A stretch of 9,967 bases of DNA, taken from contig DKBC01000010.1 in assembly GCA_002451065.1 (NCBI GenBank), forward strand, positions 1-9,967, written 5' to 3'. The stretch's first letter is position 1. Each line of letters begins with the position of its first letter. A program made the position numbers and the translations under genes. The notes below the pieces were generated by a model. That model did no database searches. It saw only the letters and a program-made list of their open reading frames with translations, and had not been told where the DNA came from. Positions 1-6,137 of this stretch are shown here, one piece after another. The stretch comes from Betaproteobacteria bacterium UBA6910. Lineage in GTDB: Bacteria; Pseudomonadota; Gammaproteobacteria; Burkholderiales; UBA6910.

Positions 1-385
1 CGGACCACATCATTCGGTAGGCGACCTCCTCGTTGCCGTTCTCACACAATTCGAGGACCTTGCTGAAAAGGGGCTGGAAGGTCTCGCTGCGGTGGGACGC
101 CTCGTGCTCCTCAAAGGAATTCCAGAAGGTGATGATCAGCGCCTCGCGGTCCTTGAGCGGGCTCTGGACCGCCTGGCCTATCGTGGACCCCTCGTTGGAA
201 ATCATGCCGGAGTTGAGGCACACGAAGCCGCCGACGAACCCGGTTTCCGAGTGGTAGGTCTTTACGTTTTCGCAGAGGGTGGCGACCCGCTCCTCCAAAT
301 CATCGGTGGTGTATTCGGGCTTAAGGATCACCCGGTTAATGGTGACCACGCCGTCGCCGTTAAATCCTGGGATAAAACCCGACAT
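1..385 (-). CDS. sor: Sulfur oxygenase reductase-like protein, N-terminal part (gene cut by left edge)
   Basis: The first 128 codons of a minus-strand gene are visible; the rest lies left of the window. The start is the ATG at 385, with AAGGAG 8 bases upstream (399-394). The fragment has an alpha/beta-barrel (ABM-like) pattern. A central Cys (C38) is followed by a GFVGGF stretch. TFW (86-88) precedes HEASHR (94-99), then PLF (105-107) and a terminal MMW (125-127). Sulfur oxygenase reductases show the same order: catalytic Cys, PGFVGF, TFW, HEEMHR with the two iron-binding His, LF, MIW. Inferred iron ligands are H94 and H98. The Glu ligand, four residues after the Trp in known enzymes, would fall just outside the window. 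Known enzymes are cytoplasmic non-haem iron proteins of about 310 residues that turn sulfur and O2 into sulfite, thiosulfate and sulfide. The identification is from remembered family sequence. The alternative is an ordinary ABM-domain monooxygenase. That the frame is a real gene is much surer than its function. Confidence 0.68.
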   Translation of the reverse strand, partial: MSGFIPGFNGDGVVTINRVILKPEYTTDDLEERVATLCENVKTYHSETGFVGGFVCLNSGMISNEGSTIGQAVQSPLKDREALIITFWNSFEEHEASHRSETFQPLFSKVLELCENGNEEVAYRMMWS

Positions 386-393
386 CAGCATTG

Positions 394-399
394 CTCCTT
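394..399 (-). promoter_or_regulatory. Ribosome binding site of the sor-like gene
   Basis: AAGGAG on the minus strand ends 8 bases before the ATG at 385. It supports that start over the other nearby ATG at 391, which would lie only 2 bases from the site. Confidence 0.7.
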
Positions 400-446
400 A
401 GTCGTTGAATGGTTGATGACTCAGCGGTTCATTAGTGCACGCTGAT

Positions 447-485
447 ATTATGATCCTTTACTTGAGCAAAAAGTTCAACTATTAA
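447..485. promoter_or_regulatory. Divergent promoter region between the sor-like gene and ndh
   Basis: This stretch is clearly richer in A and T than the flanking genes. Plus strand: TTTACT (457-462) and TATTAA (480-485) are 17 bases apart, each matching 4 of 6 bases of the sigma-70 consensus, and could drive ndh with a leader of about 190 bases. Minus strand: CATAAT (452-447) matches 5 of 6 of the -10 consensus about 60 bases before the sor-like start, but has only a poor -35 (AACTTT at 475-470), as in activator-dependent promoters. Between the two -10 elements lies an imperfect dyad, TTGAGC (462-467), five A, GTTCAA (473-478). It occupies the ndh promoter spacer and the -35 zone of the minus promoter. 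This is pattern matching only. Confidence 0.35.
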
Positions 486-542
486 CCCCATGCCGATCAT
501 GGAGTTAACCAGCACCAGAAACGAAGAGATGGGCGGACTACG

Positions 543-578
543 ATCCGGGGACTGTTGCGGCGCGCATTGTCCCGGGAT
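543..578 (+). promoter_or_regulatory. Hairpin in the presumed ndh leader
   Basis: ATCCGGGGAC (543-552) can pair with GTCCCGGGAT (569-578) over ten positions with one G-G mismatch, around a 16-base loop. It lies about 100 bases before the ndh start. There is no U-run after it beyond TTT, so it is not a convincing terminator. It may be an mRNA leader structure or an operator. The rest of 486-679 shows no supported gene or site. Confidence 0.3.
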
Positions 579-679
579 TTCATTGCGGATAGAGTCGCCG
601 TTCCGCCGTGCAGCCCTTTCCACAAAATCACAGTCCCGAGGGGGCACACCAGCCATTGATTGGATTCCGAGACCATTCC

Positions 680-1987
680 ATGACCCATCGCATCGTAATT
701 GTCGGCGGCGGCGCCGGCGGTTTGGAACTAGCCACCCGCCTGGGCGATACCCTCGGCAAGCGCGGCCGGGCCGAGATTACCCTGGTGGACCGGGACTGGA
801 CCCATCTCTGGAAGCCCCTCCTGCACCAGGTCGCCGCCGGCAGCATGGACCTGGACGACCATGAGCTGGATTACCTGGCGCAGGCCCGCTGGCACCACTT
901 CACTTTCCGCCTCGGCGCTATGGACGGGCTGGACCGCCAGCGCAAGCTCATCGACGTCGCGCCCACCCTGGACGAGAACGGCAACGAAATCGTTCCGCGC
1001 CGTCGCTTTCCGTACGACACGCTGGTGATCTGCGTCGGGAGCACGGCGAACGACTTCGGAACACCCGGCGTTCGAGAGCATGCGATCTCCCTCGACACCT
1101 CGGAGGAAGCGGAACGCTTCCATCGGGGCCTGATCCACGCCCTCGTGCGCGCCAACACCCAGGCAGACCCGGTGCGGCCGGGTCAGCTTTGCGTGGCCAT
1201 CATCGGGGCCGGGGCCACCGGCGTCGAGTTGGCGGCGGAACTGCACAACACCACGCGGGAAGTCACGGCCTTCGGCCTGGACCGGGTGAACCCCGAGCGT
1301 GACATCCGCATCGTGGTGATCGAGGCGGGCGAGCGCATCCTGCCCGCGGTGCCCCCGCGCCTGTCGCAATCCGCCACCGAACTGCTGCGGAGCCTTGGCG
1401 TCGAGGTGCGCACCGGCGAGCGGGTCGTGGAAGTCTCGGCAGAGAGCGTGCACACCGCCGCGGGCGGCGTTATCCCTTCGGAACTGGTGGTCTGGGCTGC
1501 CGGCATCAAGGCGCCGGACTTCCTGCGGGACCTGGATGGCCTCGAAACCAACCGGATCAACCAGCTGGTGATCCGGCCGACGTTACAGACCACGCGCGAC
1601 GACGATATTTTCGCCCTCGGCGACTGCGCCGCCTGCCCCTGGCCGGGTCACCCGCAGCCCGTCCCGCCCCGGGCCCAGGCCGCGCACCAGCAGGCCTTCA
1701 CCCTCGTAAAGACCCTCGCACGCCGGTTGGAGGGAAAAACTCCCCTCGAATATCGCTACCGGGATTTCGGGTCTTTGGTGTCCCTCGGCGAATACAGTAC
1801 GGTGGGCAGCCTGATGGGCGCCCTGGTCGGCGGGGCCTTGTTCATCGAGGGTCACTTCGCGCGGCTCATGTACAAATCTCTCTACAAGATGCACCTGCAC
1901 GCCCTGCACGGATTCTTTCGCGTCGCCCTCGACACCCTGGCCCGACTGATCACCCGCCGCAGCGCGCCGCGGGTGAAGCTTCATTGA
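680..1987 (+). CDS. ndh: Type II NADH:quinone oxidoreductase (NDH-2)
   Basis: Single-subunit FAD enzyme that oxidises NADH and reduces membrane quinone without pumping protons; it acts on the cytoplasmic face of the inner membrane. The 435-residue product has the usual length. The FAD-binding GGGAGG is at 9-14, and the NAD-binding fold with GAGATG at 176-181. A second FAD motif, FALGDCA, is at 311-317, and the quinone-site segment AQAAHQQA at 332-339. The C-terminal third (FGSLVSLG, FIEGHFARLMYKSLYKMH, final KLH) closely follows E. coli Ndh and would form the amphipathic membrane-binding helices. The ATG at 680 was chosen because MTHRIVIVGGG begins directly at the first beta strand. The frame stays open upstream, but that extension has no family sequence. 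No strong ribosome binding site is visible. The gene diverges from the sor-like gene, and the next gene starts 68 bases downstream on the same strand. Confidence 0.95.
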   Translation: MTHRIVIVGGGAGGLELATRLGDTLGKRGRAEITLVDRDWTHLWKPLLHQVAAGSMDLDDHELDYLAQARWHHFTFRLGAMDGLDRQRKLIDVAPTLDENGNEIVPRRRFPYDTLVICVGSTANDFGTPGVREHAISLDTSEEAERFHRGLIHALVRANTQADPVRPGQLCVAIIGAGATGVELAAELHNTTREVTAFGLDRVNPERDIRIVVIEAGERILPAVPPRLSQSATELLRSLGVEVRTGERVVEVSAESVHTAAGGVIPSELVVWAAGIKAPDFLRDLDGLETNRINQLVIRPTLQTTRDDDIFALGDCAACPWPGHPQPVPPRAQAAHQQAFTLVKTLARRLEGKTPLEYRYRDFGSLVSLGEYSTVGSLMGALVGGALFIEGHFARLMYKSLYKMHLHALHGFFRVALDTLARLITRRSAPRVKLH

Positions 1988-2055
1988 AACTCGCGTTGTT
2001 GGTGGCAGACGTTTTCGTTTACATTCAGCCTTCGGCCAGTTTGTCAGCGCTGCCA

Positions 2056-3030
2056 ATGTACCCCGACCATCGGCTCCATCGTTCGCCATACCCGTTGCCC
2101 GCGGCAGTCGCCCTCATCCTGGCGTTTTCCGGCGCCGCCGGGGCTGCGCCCTTCGCCTACGTCACCAACCAGGGCAGCCACGATGTCACGGTGGTGGATC
2201 TCGCAGACCATAGAGTGGTGGCGACGGTGCCGGTGGGTACGGCACCGGCAGGAGTCGCCGTCAGTTCCGCCGCGGGAAAGGCCTTCGTCACCAACCCGGA
2301 AAGCAAGAACATGTCGGTGATAGGCCTCGCCACCAACAAGGTGCTGGACACGGTGCCGGCGGGTGACGGCCCGGTGGGCATCGCCACCGCTCCCGACGGC
2401 AGCCGCGTGTATGTGGCCGACTGGTTCAATAACCGCCTGCTGGTGTTCGACGCCCGGACTCACGCGCGCCTCGCTGCCGTCCCGGTCGGAACGGCGCCGG
2501 CCGGCGTCGCGGTGCACCCCAGCGGGCGCGAAGTCTATGTTGCCAACCGGGACGACAACACCATCGAGGTAGTGGATGCGGGGCGCAACGCCGGCGTCGC
2601 CAAGGTTCCGGCGGGCAACCACCCTTTCGCGGTGACCGTGAGCCCGGATGGCTCGCGCCTTTACGCGGTGAACGTCTGGAGCCACGACGTGACGGTCATC
2701 GACACTCGCGCCCGGCGGCCCATCGCCACGGTTCCGGTAGGCAACACCCCTTACGGCGCGGCGGTCACCGCCACCGGCGACCGGGTATTCGTCACCAACC
2801 AGCATGCCGACACGGTCTCGGTTATCGACGCGGGCGAGAACCGCGTCATTGCCACAGTGCCTGTCGGCGGGTACCCGGAGGGCATCGCGGTGCACGGCGA
2901 CCGCGTCTACGTGGTCAACTGGATGGACGACAACCTGCTGGTGCTCGACGCCGCCAGCGGCAAGGTCCTTGCCACGGTGGGCACCGGCAAGAACAGTCGA
3001 GGATTCGGCCAGTTCATCGGTTCGCCCTGA
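2056..3030 (+). CDS. Exported YVTN-family beta-propeller protein
   Basis: A 324-residue predicted periplasmic protein. The N-terminus has basic residues, a hydrophobic stretch (about 15-28) and a likely signal peptidase site near the Ala-Ala at 30-31. The rest is seven consecutive repeats of about 42 residues. Each opens with a YVTN-type strand (YVTN, FVTN, YVAD, YVAN, YAVN, FVTN, YVVN), runs through a V-x-V-(I/V)-D strand, and ends with a VATVPVG-type strand followed by P-x-G-(V/I)-A-V. Seven repeats make one closed propeller. The family is related to YncE and to propellers found beside PQQ-dependent alcohol dehydrogenases. Propellers of this kind usually act as binding or scaffold domains; no substrate can be inferred. 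The ATG at 2056 fits a signal peptide. A TTG at 1984 overlapping the ndh stop is in frame but would add an unlikely leader. No clear Shine-Dalgarno sequence precedes either start. Confidence 0.87.
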   Translation: MYPDHRLHRSPYPLPAAVALILAFSGAAGAAPFAYVTNQGSHDVTVVDLADHRVVATVPVGTAPAGVAVSSAAGKAFVTNPESKNMSVIGLATNKVLDTVPAGDGPVGIATAPDGSRVYVADWFNNRLLVFDARTHARLAAVPVGTAPAGVAVHPSGREVYVANRDDNTIEVVDAGRNAGVAKVPAGNHPFAVTVSPDGSRLYAVNVWSHDVTVIDTRARRPIATVPVGNTPYGAAVTATGDRVFVTNQHADTVSVIDAGENRVIATVPVGGYPEGIAVHGDRVYVVNWMDDNLLVLDAASGKVLATVGTGKNSRGFGQFIGSP

Positions 3031-3057
3031 TATTTGCGGAAACTTTGCGATCCACCC

Positions 3058-3066
3058 AAGGAGGAG
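3058..3066 (+). promoter_or_regulatory. Strong ribosome binding site of the MxaD-like gene
   Basis: AAGGAGGAG is a near-perfect Shine-Dalgarno sequence. Its AAGGAGG core ends 10 bases before the ATG at 3075. This fixes the start over an in-frame TTG at 3045 and suggests the protein is made at a higher level than its upstream neighbour, which lacks such a site. Confidence 0.8.
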
Positions 3067-3074
3067 CTTCCCCC

Positions 3075-3593
3075 ATGAAACGCTTGTTGACCTTCGCAGT
3101 GCTGATGCTGGCTTCGTCGGTGGCGCTGGCCCACGGGCCCACCCGCCAGAAAGTTACCGAGACGGTCACCATAAAGGCCAGCCCGGACGCGGTCTGGAAC
3201 AAGGTCAAGGACTTCGCCGGCCTCCAGAATTGGCACCCGGCGGTCGCCTCCAGCATGGTCACCGACGGCAGCAAGATCGGGTCGGTGCGGACCCTCAAGC
3301 TGAAGGACGGCGGGGAGATCGTCGAAACCCTGGAATCCTACGACGAGTCGGCGAAAAAGTTCTCCTACCGCGCCAAGGACGGCGGCGCGCTGCCGGTCTC
3401 CAACTATTCCTCGACCCTTACCGTGAAGGCCGGCGAGGGAGGAACGGCATTGGTGGAATGGCGCGGCGCCTTCTATCGGGCCTATCCGAACAACGACCCG
3501 CCGCCCGATAAGAACGACGAAGCTGCGGTGAAGGCGATCACCGGTGTGTACCAGGGCGGCCTCGCCAACCTGAAGAAGATCATGGAGCAGTGA
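3075..3593 (+). CDS. Exported SRPBCC-fold protein, MxaD-like
   Basis: A 172-residue predicted periplasmic protein. Residues 1-19 form a clear signal peptide (KR, hydrophobic core, ALA before HGPT). The mature part is one START/polyketide-cyclase-type (SRPBCC) domain. Marks include VTIKASPDAVW (31-41), a WHPAV motif (53-57), the strand pattern of the helix-grip fold, and a C-terminal helix GLANLKKIM (162-170). The HGPT start, the PNNDPPPDKNDEAAV stretch and the GLANLKK ending recall MxaD, a periplasmic protein of methylotroph methanol oxidation thought to aid electron transfer between methanol dehydrogenase and cytochrome cL. No mxa, xox or cytochrome gene is in the window, so that role is only an inference by family. 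It lies 44 bases after the propeller gene on the same strand. Both being exported suggests they share a periplasmic task. Confidence 0.85.
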   Translation: MKRLLTFAVLMLASSVALAHGPTRQKVTETVTIKASPDAVWNKVKDFAGLQNWHPAVASSMVTDGSKIGSVRTLKLKDGGEIVETLESYDESAKKFSYRAKDGGALPVSNYSSTLTVKAGEGGTALVEWRGAFYRAYPNNDPPPDKNDEAAVKAITGVYQGGLANLKKIMEQ

Positions 3594-3612
3594 GGGCGCG
3601 CGGCGCCTTCGG

Positions 3613-3625
3613 GCACCGCCGGTGC
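3613..3625. terminator. Small hairpin between convergent genes
   Basis: GCACC and GGTGC (3613-3617, 3621-3625) form a five-pair stem with a 3-base loop. It lies in the 34-base gap between two convergent stop codons. There is no T-run on either side, so a role in termination rests on position alone. Confidence 0.22.
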
Positions 3626-3627
3626 GC

Positions 3628-4068
3628 TCAGAAAGCGCAGCCCTCCGGCAATGGAGCGGCCTTTTCCAGTGCCGCCGCAAACCCCGGGGGAGGCTGATCC
3701 GCCCGAAATCCGCCGCTGACCGACCCCTTCATTGCCTTGCCGCAGTAGCCGCCGGTATTCATGTGGGCGCGCACCCAGACCACGGTGTCGGGCCCGGCGG
3801 GCACCGGGCCACCAGAGCGGGTGAAGGGCTGCTCGCCCCCATGGCTGTGAAGCAGGACACGACGGTAAAGCAGCCTTCCGTCCTCGCTCACCACTTCCCA
3901 CCAGTCGGCGTATTGGCGGCATCCTGTGTCGGGGCTGGCCACGGTGACCGTGAATTGAAACCCCTCGGCCGCGACGCCGACCCGCACCGCCACCACGTCC
4001 GCTTGCGGGTCCGCGGCAACCGCGCCCACGGCAACCGCCACCAGCACCAGGGCGACCAGGGTCCGCAT
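3628..4068 (-). CDS. Conserved exported protein of unknown function
   Basis: A 146-residue protein with a signal peptide (residues 1-19, hydrophobic Val/Ala run ending AVAA before DPQ). The mature part starts with beta strands (DVVAVRVGVAAEGFQFTVTV), as in an immunoglobulin-like or beta-sandwich domain. The middle carries the dense motif YADWWEV (53-59), then LLYRRVLLHSH (66-76), EQPFTRSGGPV (79-89) and VRAHMNTGGY (99-108), likely the conserved core. Three Cys are present (50, 109, 144); one pair could form a periplasmic disulfide. The two His in LHSH and the one in RAHMN could bind a metal, but this is speculation. The sequence resembles a widespread bacterial family without known function; I do not recognise an activity. 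The start lies 4 bases after the stop of the SET-domain gene, with GGAGG about 12 bases upstream inside that gene, so the two are probably translationally coupled. Confidence 0.82.
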   Translation of the reverse strand: MRTLVALVLVAVAVGAVAADPQADVVAVRVGVAAEGFQFTVTVASPDTGCRQYADWWEVVSEDGRLLYRRVLLHSHGGEQPFTRSGGPVPAGPDTVVWVRAHMNTGGYCGKAMKGSVSGGFRADQPPPGFAAALEKAAPLPEGCAF

Positions 4069-4072
4069 CGCG

Positions 4073-4639
4073 CTACGCGGCCTCCGCCGACATGTGCGGC
4101 AGCAGCGACGCCACCCGCCGCTGGACGTGGGGTGCCAGGGCCCCGATATTCCAGTAATGGCGTAACCGCTCCGGCGCCAGTTCTTCGGCGCAACTCACCT
4201 CGAAGCGGCAGTCCGTGGCCCCGCAAAGGCAGCGAAAACGCCAGCCGGGAAAGGCCGACAGGCCCTCCCGCGTGGTAGAGGTCGCGTAATCGAAGTTAAG
4301 TTCTTCTCCCGGCGCGATGGCACGCAGAGCCGCCAGGAATACCCTGCCTTCCCGAAATTCCAGCCGGCAGTTGGGATTGCAACCGTGGTTCACGAAGTCG
4401 TCGATGCCTCCCGTGGCCAGGAACACCTGGTAGTCGCCGACTTCTAGGATATGGTCCGGGTTGTGGTGCGCGGCTTCCGAAAAGCGGGCACGCGGTCCCC
4501 AGTGCTCCAGCAGGATCTCACCGGGCGGATGGCCGGTAAGGGTAAACACGCCCCGGCCCATTTCGGTGACCCGCAGCGCCAAGCCGGCATGGGGCCGAAG
4601 AACCCAGTCGGGGGTCGGAAGCGGGCCGGACGATGACAT
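4073..4639 (-). CDS. SET-domain protein-lysine N-methyltransferase-like protein
   Basis: A 188-residue cytoplasmic protein, almost entirely a SET domain, the fold that moves a methyl group from S-adenosylmethionine to protein lysines. Motifs appear in order: GRGVF (28-32, start of SET), DFVNHGCNPNC (81-91, the cofactor-binding NH-x-C-x-PN pseudoknot motif), GEELNFDY (111-118, with the catalytic Tyr), then a post-SET cluster CLCG-x-x-x-C (137-144). That cluster could bind zinc with C91, as in eukaryotic SET enzymes. A C-terminal tail of about 40 residues follows. The usual NHSC is NHGC here, a mild change. The frame stays open upstream to about 5290, but the extension is low-complexity shadow sequence of the next gene. 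The ATG at 4639 starts just before the domain but has no clear Shine-Dalgarno sequence. Bacterial SET proteins are uncommon; targets cannot be read from sequence. Confidence 0.88.
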   Translation of the reverse strand: MSSSGPLPTPDWVLRPHAGLALRVTEMGRGVFTLTGHPPGEILLEHWGPRARFSEAAHHNPDHILEVGDYQVFLATGGIDDFVNHGCNPNCRLEFREGRVFLAALRAIAPGEELNFDYATSTTREGLSAFPGWRFRCLCGATDCRFEVSCAEELAPERLRHYWNIGALAPHVQRRVASLLPHMSAEAA

Positions 4640-4689
4640 TTTGGCGGGCAAGCGTGGAAGCAGCTGACCGGATTGTAAAGGGTGCTGCC

Positions 4690-5142
4690 TCAATCCGGGC
4701 GTTCCCCGGGCAACGCCGGGTCCGGTCTCGACCCCGGTCCCGGCACCGAGGCATCTTCCCGCTGGAAACCCTGCCGCTGAAGCTCGAGCAGGCGCTGCTG
4801 CTCCGGGTCGGGCTGCGGGCGCGCGCTCTGGTCGAGCTGCTGCTGCCTCCGCTGCTGGTCGCCGGACCGCTGCCGCTGTTGTCGCAGTTCCTCGGCGTGC
4901 TCGGCCTCCAGCGCGCGACGGTCTTCCGGGGAAACATTGGGTCGGGTCACCTCCTGGGACTGCTTCATCTTCGTCACCACCTCCTGCTGCGCCTGATCCC
5001 GCAGTTGCTGATGCTGCTGGATTCCCGAGGCCGGCGACTGCGCGGCGACGGGCTCCGCCACCAGCGCCAGCAGCGAAACGAGCGGAGCCATCACCCAACC
5101 CTTCCCGGATCGCCGTCTTCGCCAAGGGAGTAGAATCAGCAT
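4690..5142 (-). CDS. Gln/Arg-rich exported protein of unknown function
   Basis: A 150-residue protein with a long basic n-region (WRRRRSGKG), a hydrophobic segment (about 16-34) and a likely cleavage site at PVAA before QSP. The mature part is highly charged and Gln-rich (HQQLRDQAQQ; RQQRQRSGDQQRRQQQLDQ), predicted helical or coiled coil from about 38 to 125, then a Pro-rich tail ending GERPD. It contains no Cys after the leader. The ATG at 5142 gives a complete signal-peptide plan. The ATG at 5091, preceded by GGGAAGGG, is an alternative, but it would leave the leader without positive charge. The stop lies 50 bases before the SET-domain start on the same strand, which suggests one transcript. 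It diverges from the MliC-like gene with only 29 bases between starts. I do not recognise the family; the composition suggests a periplasmic structural or chaperone-like role at most. Confidence 0.68.
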   Translation of the reverse strand: MLILLPWRRRRSGKGWVMAPLVSLLALVAEPVAAQSPASGIQQHQQLRDQAQQEVVTKMKQSQEVTRPNVSPEDRRALEAEHAEELRQQRQRSGDQQRRQQQLDQSARPQPDPEQQRLLELQRQGFQREDASVPGPGSRPDPALPGERPD

Positions 5143-5171
5143 CGTTTTCCGCCGGTCTATGTCTTATTTTA

Positions 5172-5480
5172 ATGCGGCTTCTCGCGACCATCGCCGCCAT
5201 TTGCGCCCTGGCAGCCTGCGCCGCGCTCGAGGCCCCGCCTCCGGCGCCGATCACGTACGCCTGCGATGAGGGCAGGAGTTTCAGCGTCATCTTTCATCCA
5301 TCTGGAGAATCTGCGATCATCGAGATCAACCAGATGCGGTTCACCCTGCGGCATGAGCCTTCGGGCTCGGGGGCGAAGTACGCATGCGACGTGCTGGTGT
5401 TCTGGACGAAAGGCTCGGAGGCCGTTGTGGAGATGGAAGGAAAGCGCGCTTATACCAACTGCCGCCCGGCGGGCCGCTGA
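5172..5480 (+). CDS. MliC-family lysozyme inhibitor lipoprotein
   Basis: A 102-residue predicted lipoprotein. The signal peptide ends in the lipobox LAAC, giving lipidated C16; residues 17-28 are a Pro/Ala linker. The domain from about 29 to 97 follows the MliC/PliC pattern: YACDEG, short strands SFSVIFHPSGESAIIEI, then SGSGAKYACDVLVFWTKGSEA (64-84), where family members carry the conserved SGxxY segment that blocks the C-type lysozyme active site. Three Cys remain (31, 72, 97); in family structures the first and last usually form a disulfide. The role is protection of peptidoglycan from host or predator lysozyme at the envelope. There is no Shine-Dalgarno sequence before the ATG; the upstream bases are T-rich, so initiation may be leaderless or weak. 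Its stop overlaps the ATG of the next gene (TGATG). Confidence 0.85.
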   Translation: MRLLATIAAICALAACAALEAPPPAPITYACDEGRSFSVIFHPSGESAIIEINQMRFTLRHEPSGSGAKYACDVLVFWTKGSEAVVEMEGKRAYTNCRPAGR

Positions 5481-6118
5481 TGGCCGGCGCCCGGCTCATA
5501 TACGTAGGTGATCCTCTTTGCTCCTGGTGCTACGGCTTCGGGCCCCAGATCACGGCGCTGCGCGAGGCGCTCGGGCGACGGGCCGGGCTCCAGGTGATCC
5601 TGGGGGGATTGCGCCCCTATACGACCGAGCCATGGGATGAGGGGCTCCGCAATTACCTGCGCGAGGCGTGGCAGAACGTGGCCAGCGCCAGCGGACAGCC
5701 CTTCAATTTCGAGGTGCTGGAGCGGGAGGACTTCGTGTACGACACCGAGCCCGCCTGCCGTGCCGTCGTCACCGCTCATGCGATGCGGGAGGACGCGGCG
5801 CTACCCGTGTTCCTCGCCATCCAGGAAGCGTTTTACCGGGACAACCGCGATCCGCTGCAACCAGAAGTGCTGGGAAGCATTGCGGAAGAGAGCGGTCTCG
5901 AACAGCCTGACTTTCTGGCGCGCTTCGCGACGGAGGAGATGCAGACCACCACCCGAGCCCACTTCGAAGCCTCGCGCCACATGGGGGTCCAGGGATTTCC
6001 GACGGTGCTGATTGAAGGGGACGGCCAAGTGGGCCTGCTGGCCCACGGCTACGCCCAGGCGGAGCCCATGATCGAAGCAGCCGAGAAGTTTCTGGTGGAG
6101 CGGAACGCTTCGGATTAG
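5480..6118 (+). CDS. DsbA-family thiol oxidoreductase (FrnE/COG3531-like)
   Basis: A 212-residue thioredoxin-fold protein with an inserted helical domain, the DsbA arrangement. The first strand LIYVGDP leads to the redox motif CSWC (14-17) and a YGFGP helix. The helical insert spans roughly 50-150. The cis-Pro loop is GFPTV (172-176), which with CSWC forms the active site. Length and motifs fit the predicted protein-disulfide isomerase group COG3531, related to FrnE. There is no signal peptide, so it should work in the cytoplasm, unlike true DsbA. The ATG at 5480 overlaps the MliC-like stop by one base, so translation is coupled. The frame is open further upstream, but only as a shadow of that gene. 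One extra Cys (C93) is present. Pairing with a lipoprotein that may carry a disulfide is suggestive, but the compartments differ. Confidence 0.86.
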   Translation: MAGARLIYVGDPLCSWCYGFGPQITALREALGRRAGLQVILGGLRPYTTEPWDEGLRNYLREAWQNVASASGQPFNFEVLEREDFVYDTEPACRAVVTAHAMREDAALPVFLAIQEAFYRDNRDPLQPEVLGSIAEESGLEQPDFLARFATEEMQTTTRAHFEASRHMGVQGFPTVLIEGDGQVGLLAHGYAQAEPMIEAAEKFLVERNASD

Positions 6119-6137
6119 AGCCGCAGGGTTTCCCGGG

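Noticed and set aside
92..445. Plus-strand open frame of 117 codons at the left edge
   Set aside because: It is the shadow of the minus-strand sor-like gene, which has a good ribosome binding site and recognisable motifs.
462..478. FNR-type site before ndh, as known in E. coli
   Set aside because: The half-sites TTGA and TCAA are 9 bases apart rather than the 6 needed for an FNR box, so only an unspecified dyad is reported.
432..688. Small open frames on both strands in the region before ndh
   Set aside because: No ribosome binding site, no family resemblance, and they overlap the promoter and hairpin elements.
2150..3000. Direct DNA repeats in the propeller gene
   Set aside because: The repetition (for example GCCGGTGGG-type stretches) follows from the seven protein repeats and is not a separate repeat element.
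4698..4717. GGCGTT/AACGCC hairpin near the end of the Gln-rich gene
   Set aside because: It lies inside coding sequence, has no T-run, and six-pair GC stems are common by chance at this base composition.
4640..5290. Upstream extension of the SET-domain frame
   Set aside because: The extension is Ala/Arg/Gly low-complexity sequence overlapping the Gln-rich gene and the MliC-like gene; the SET domain begins right after the ATG at 4639.
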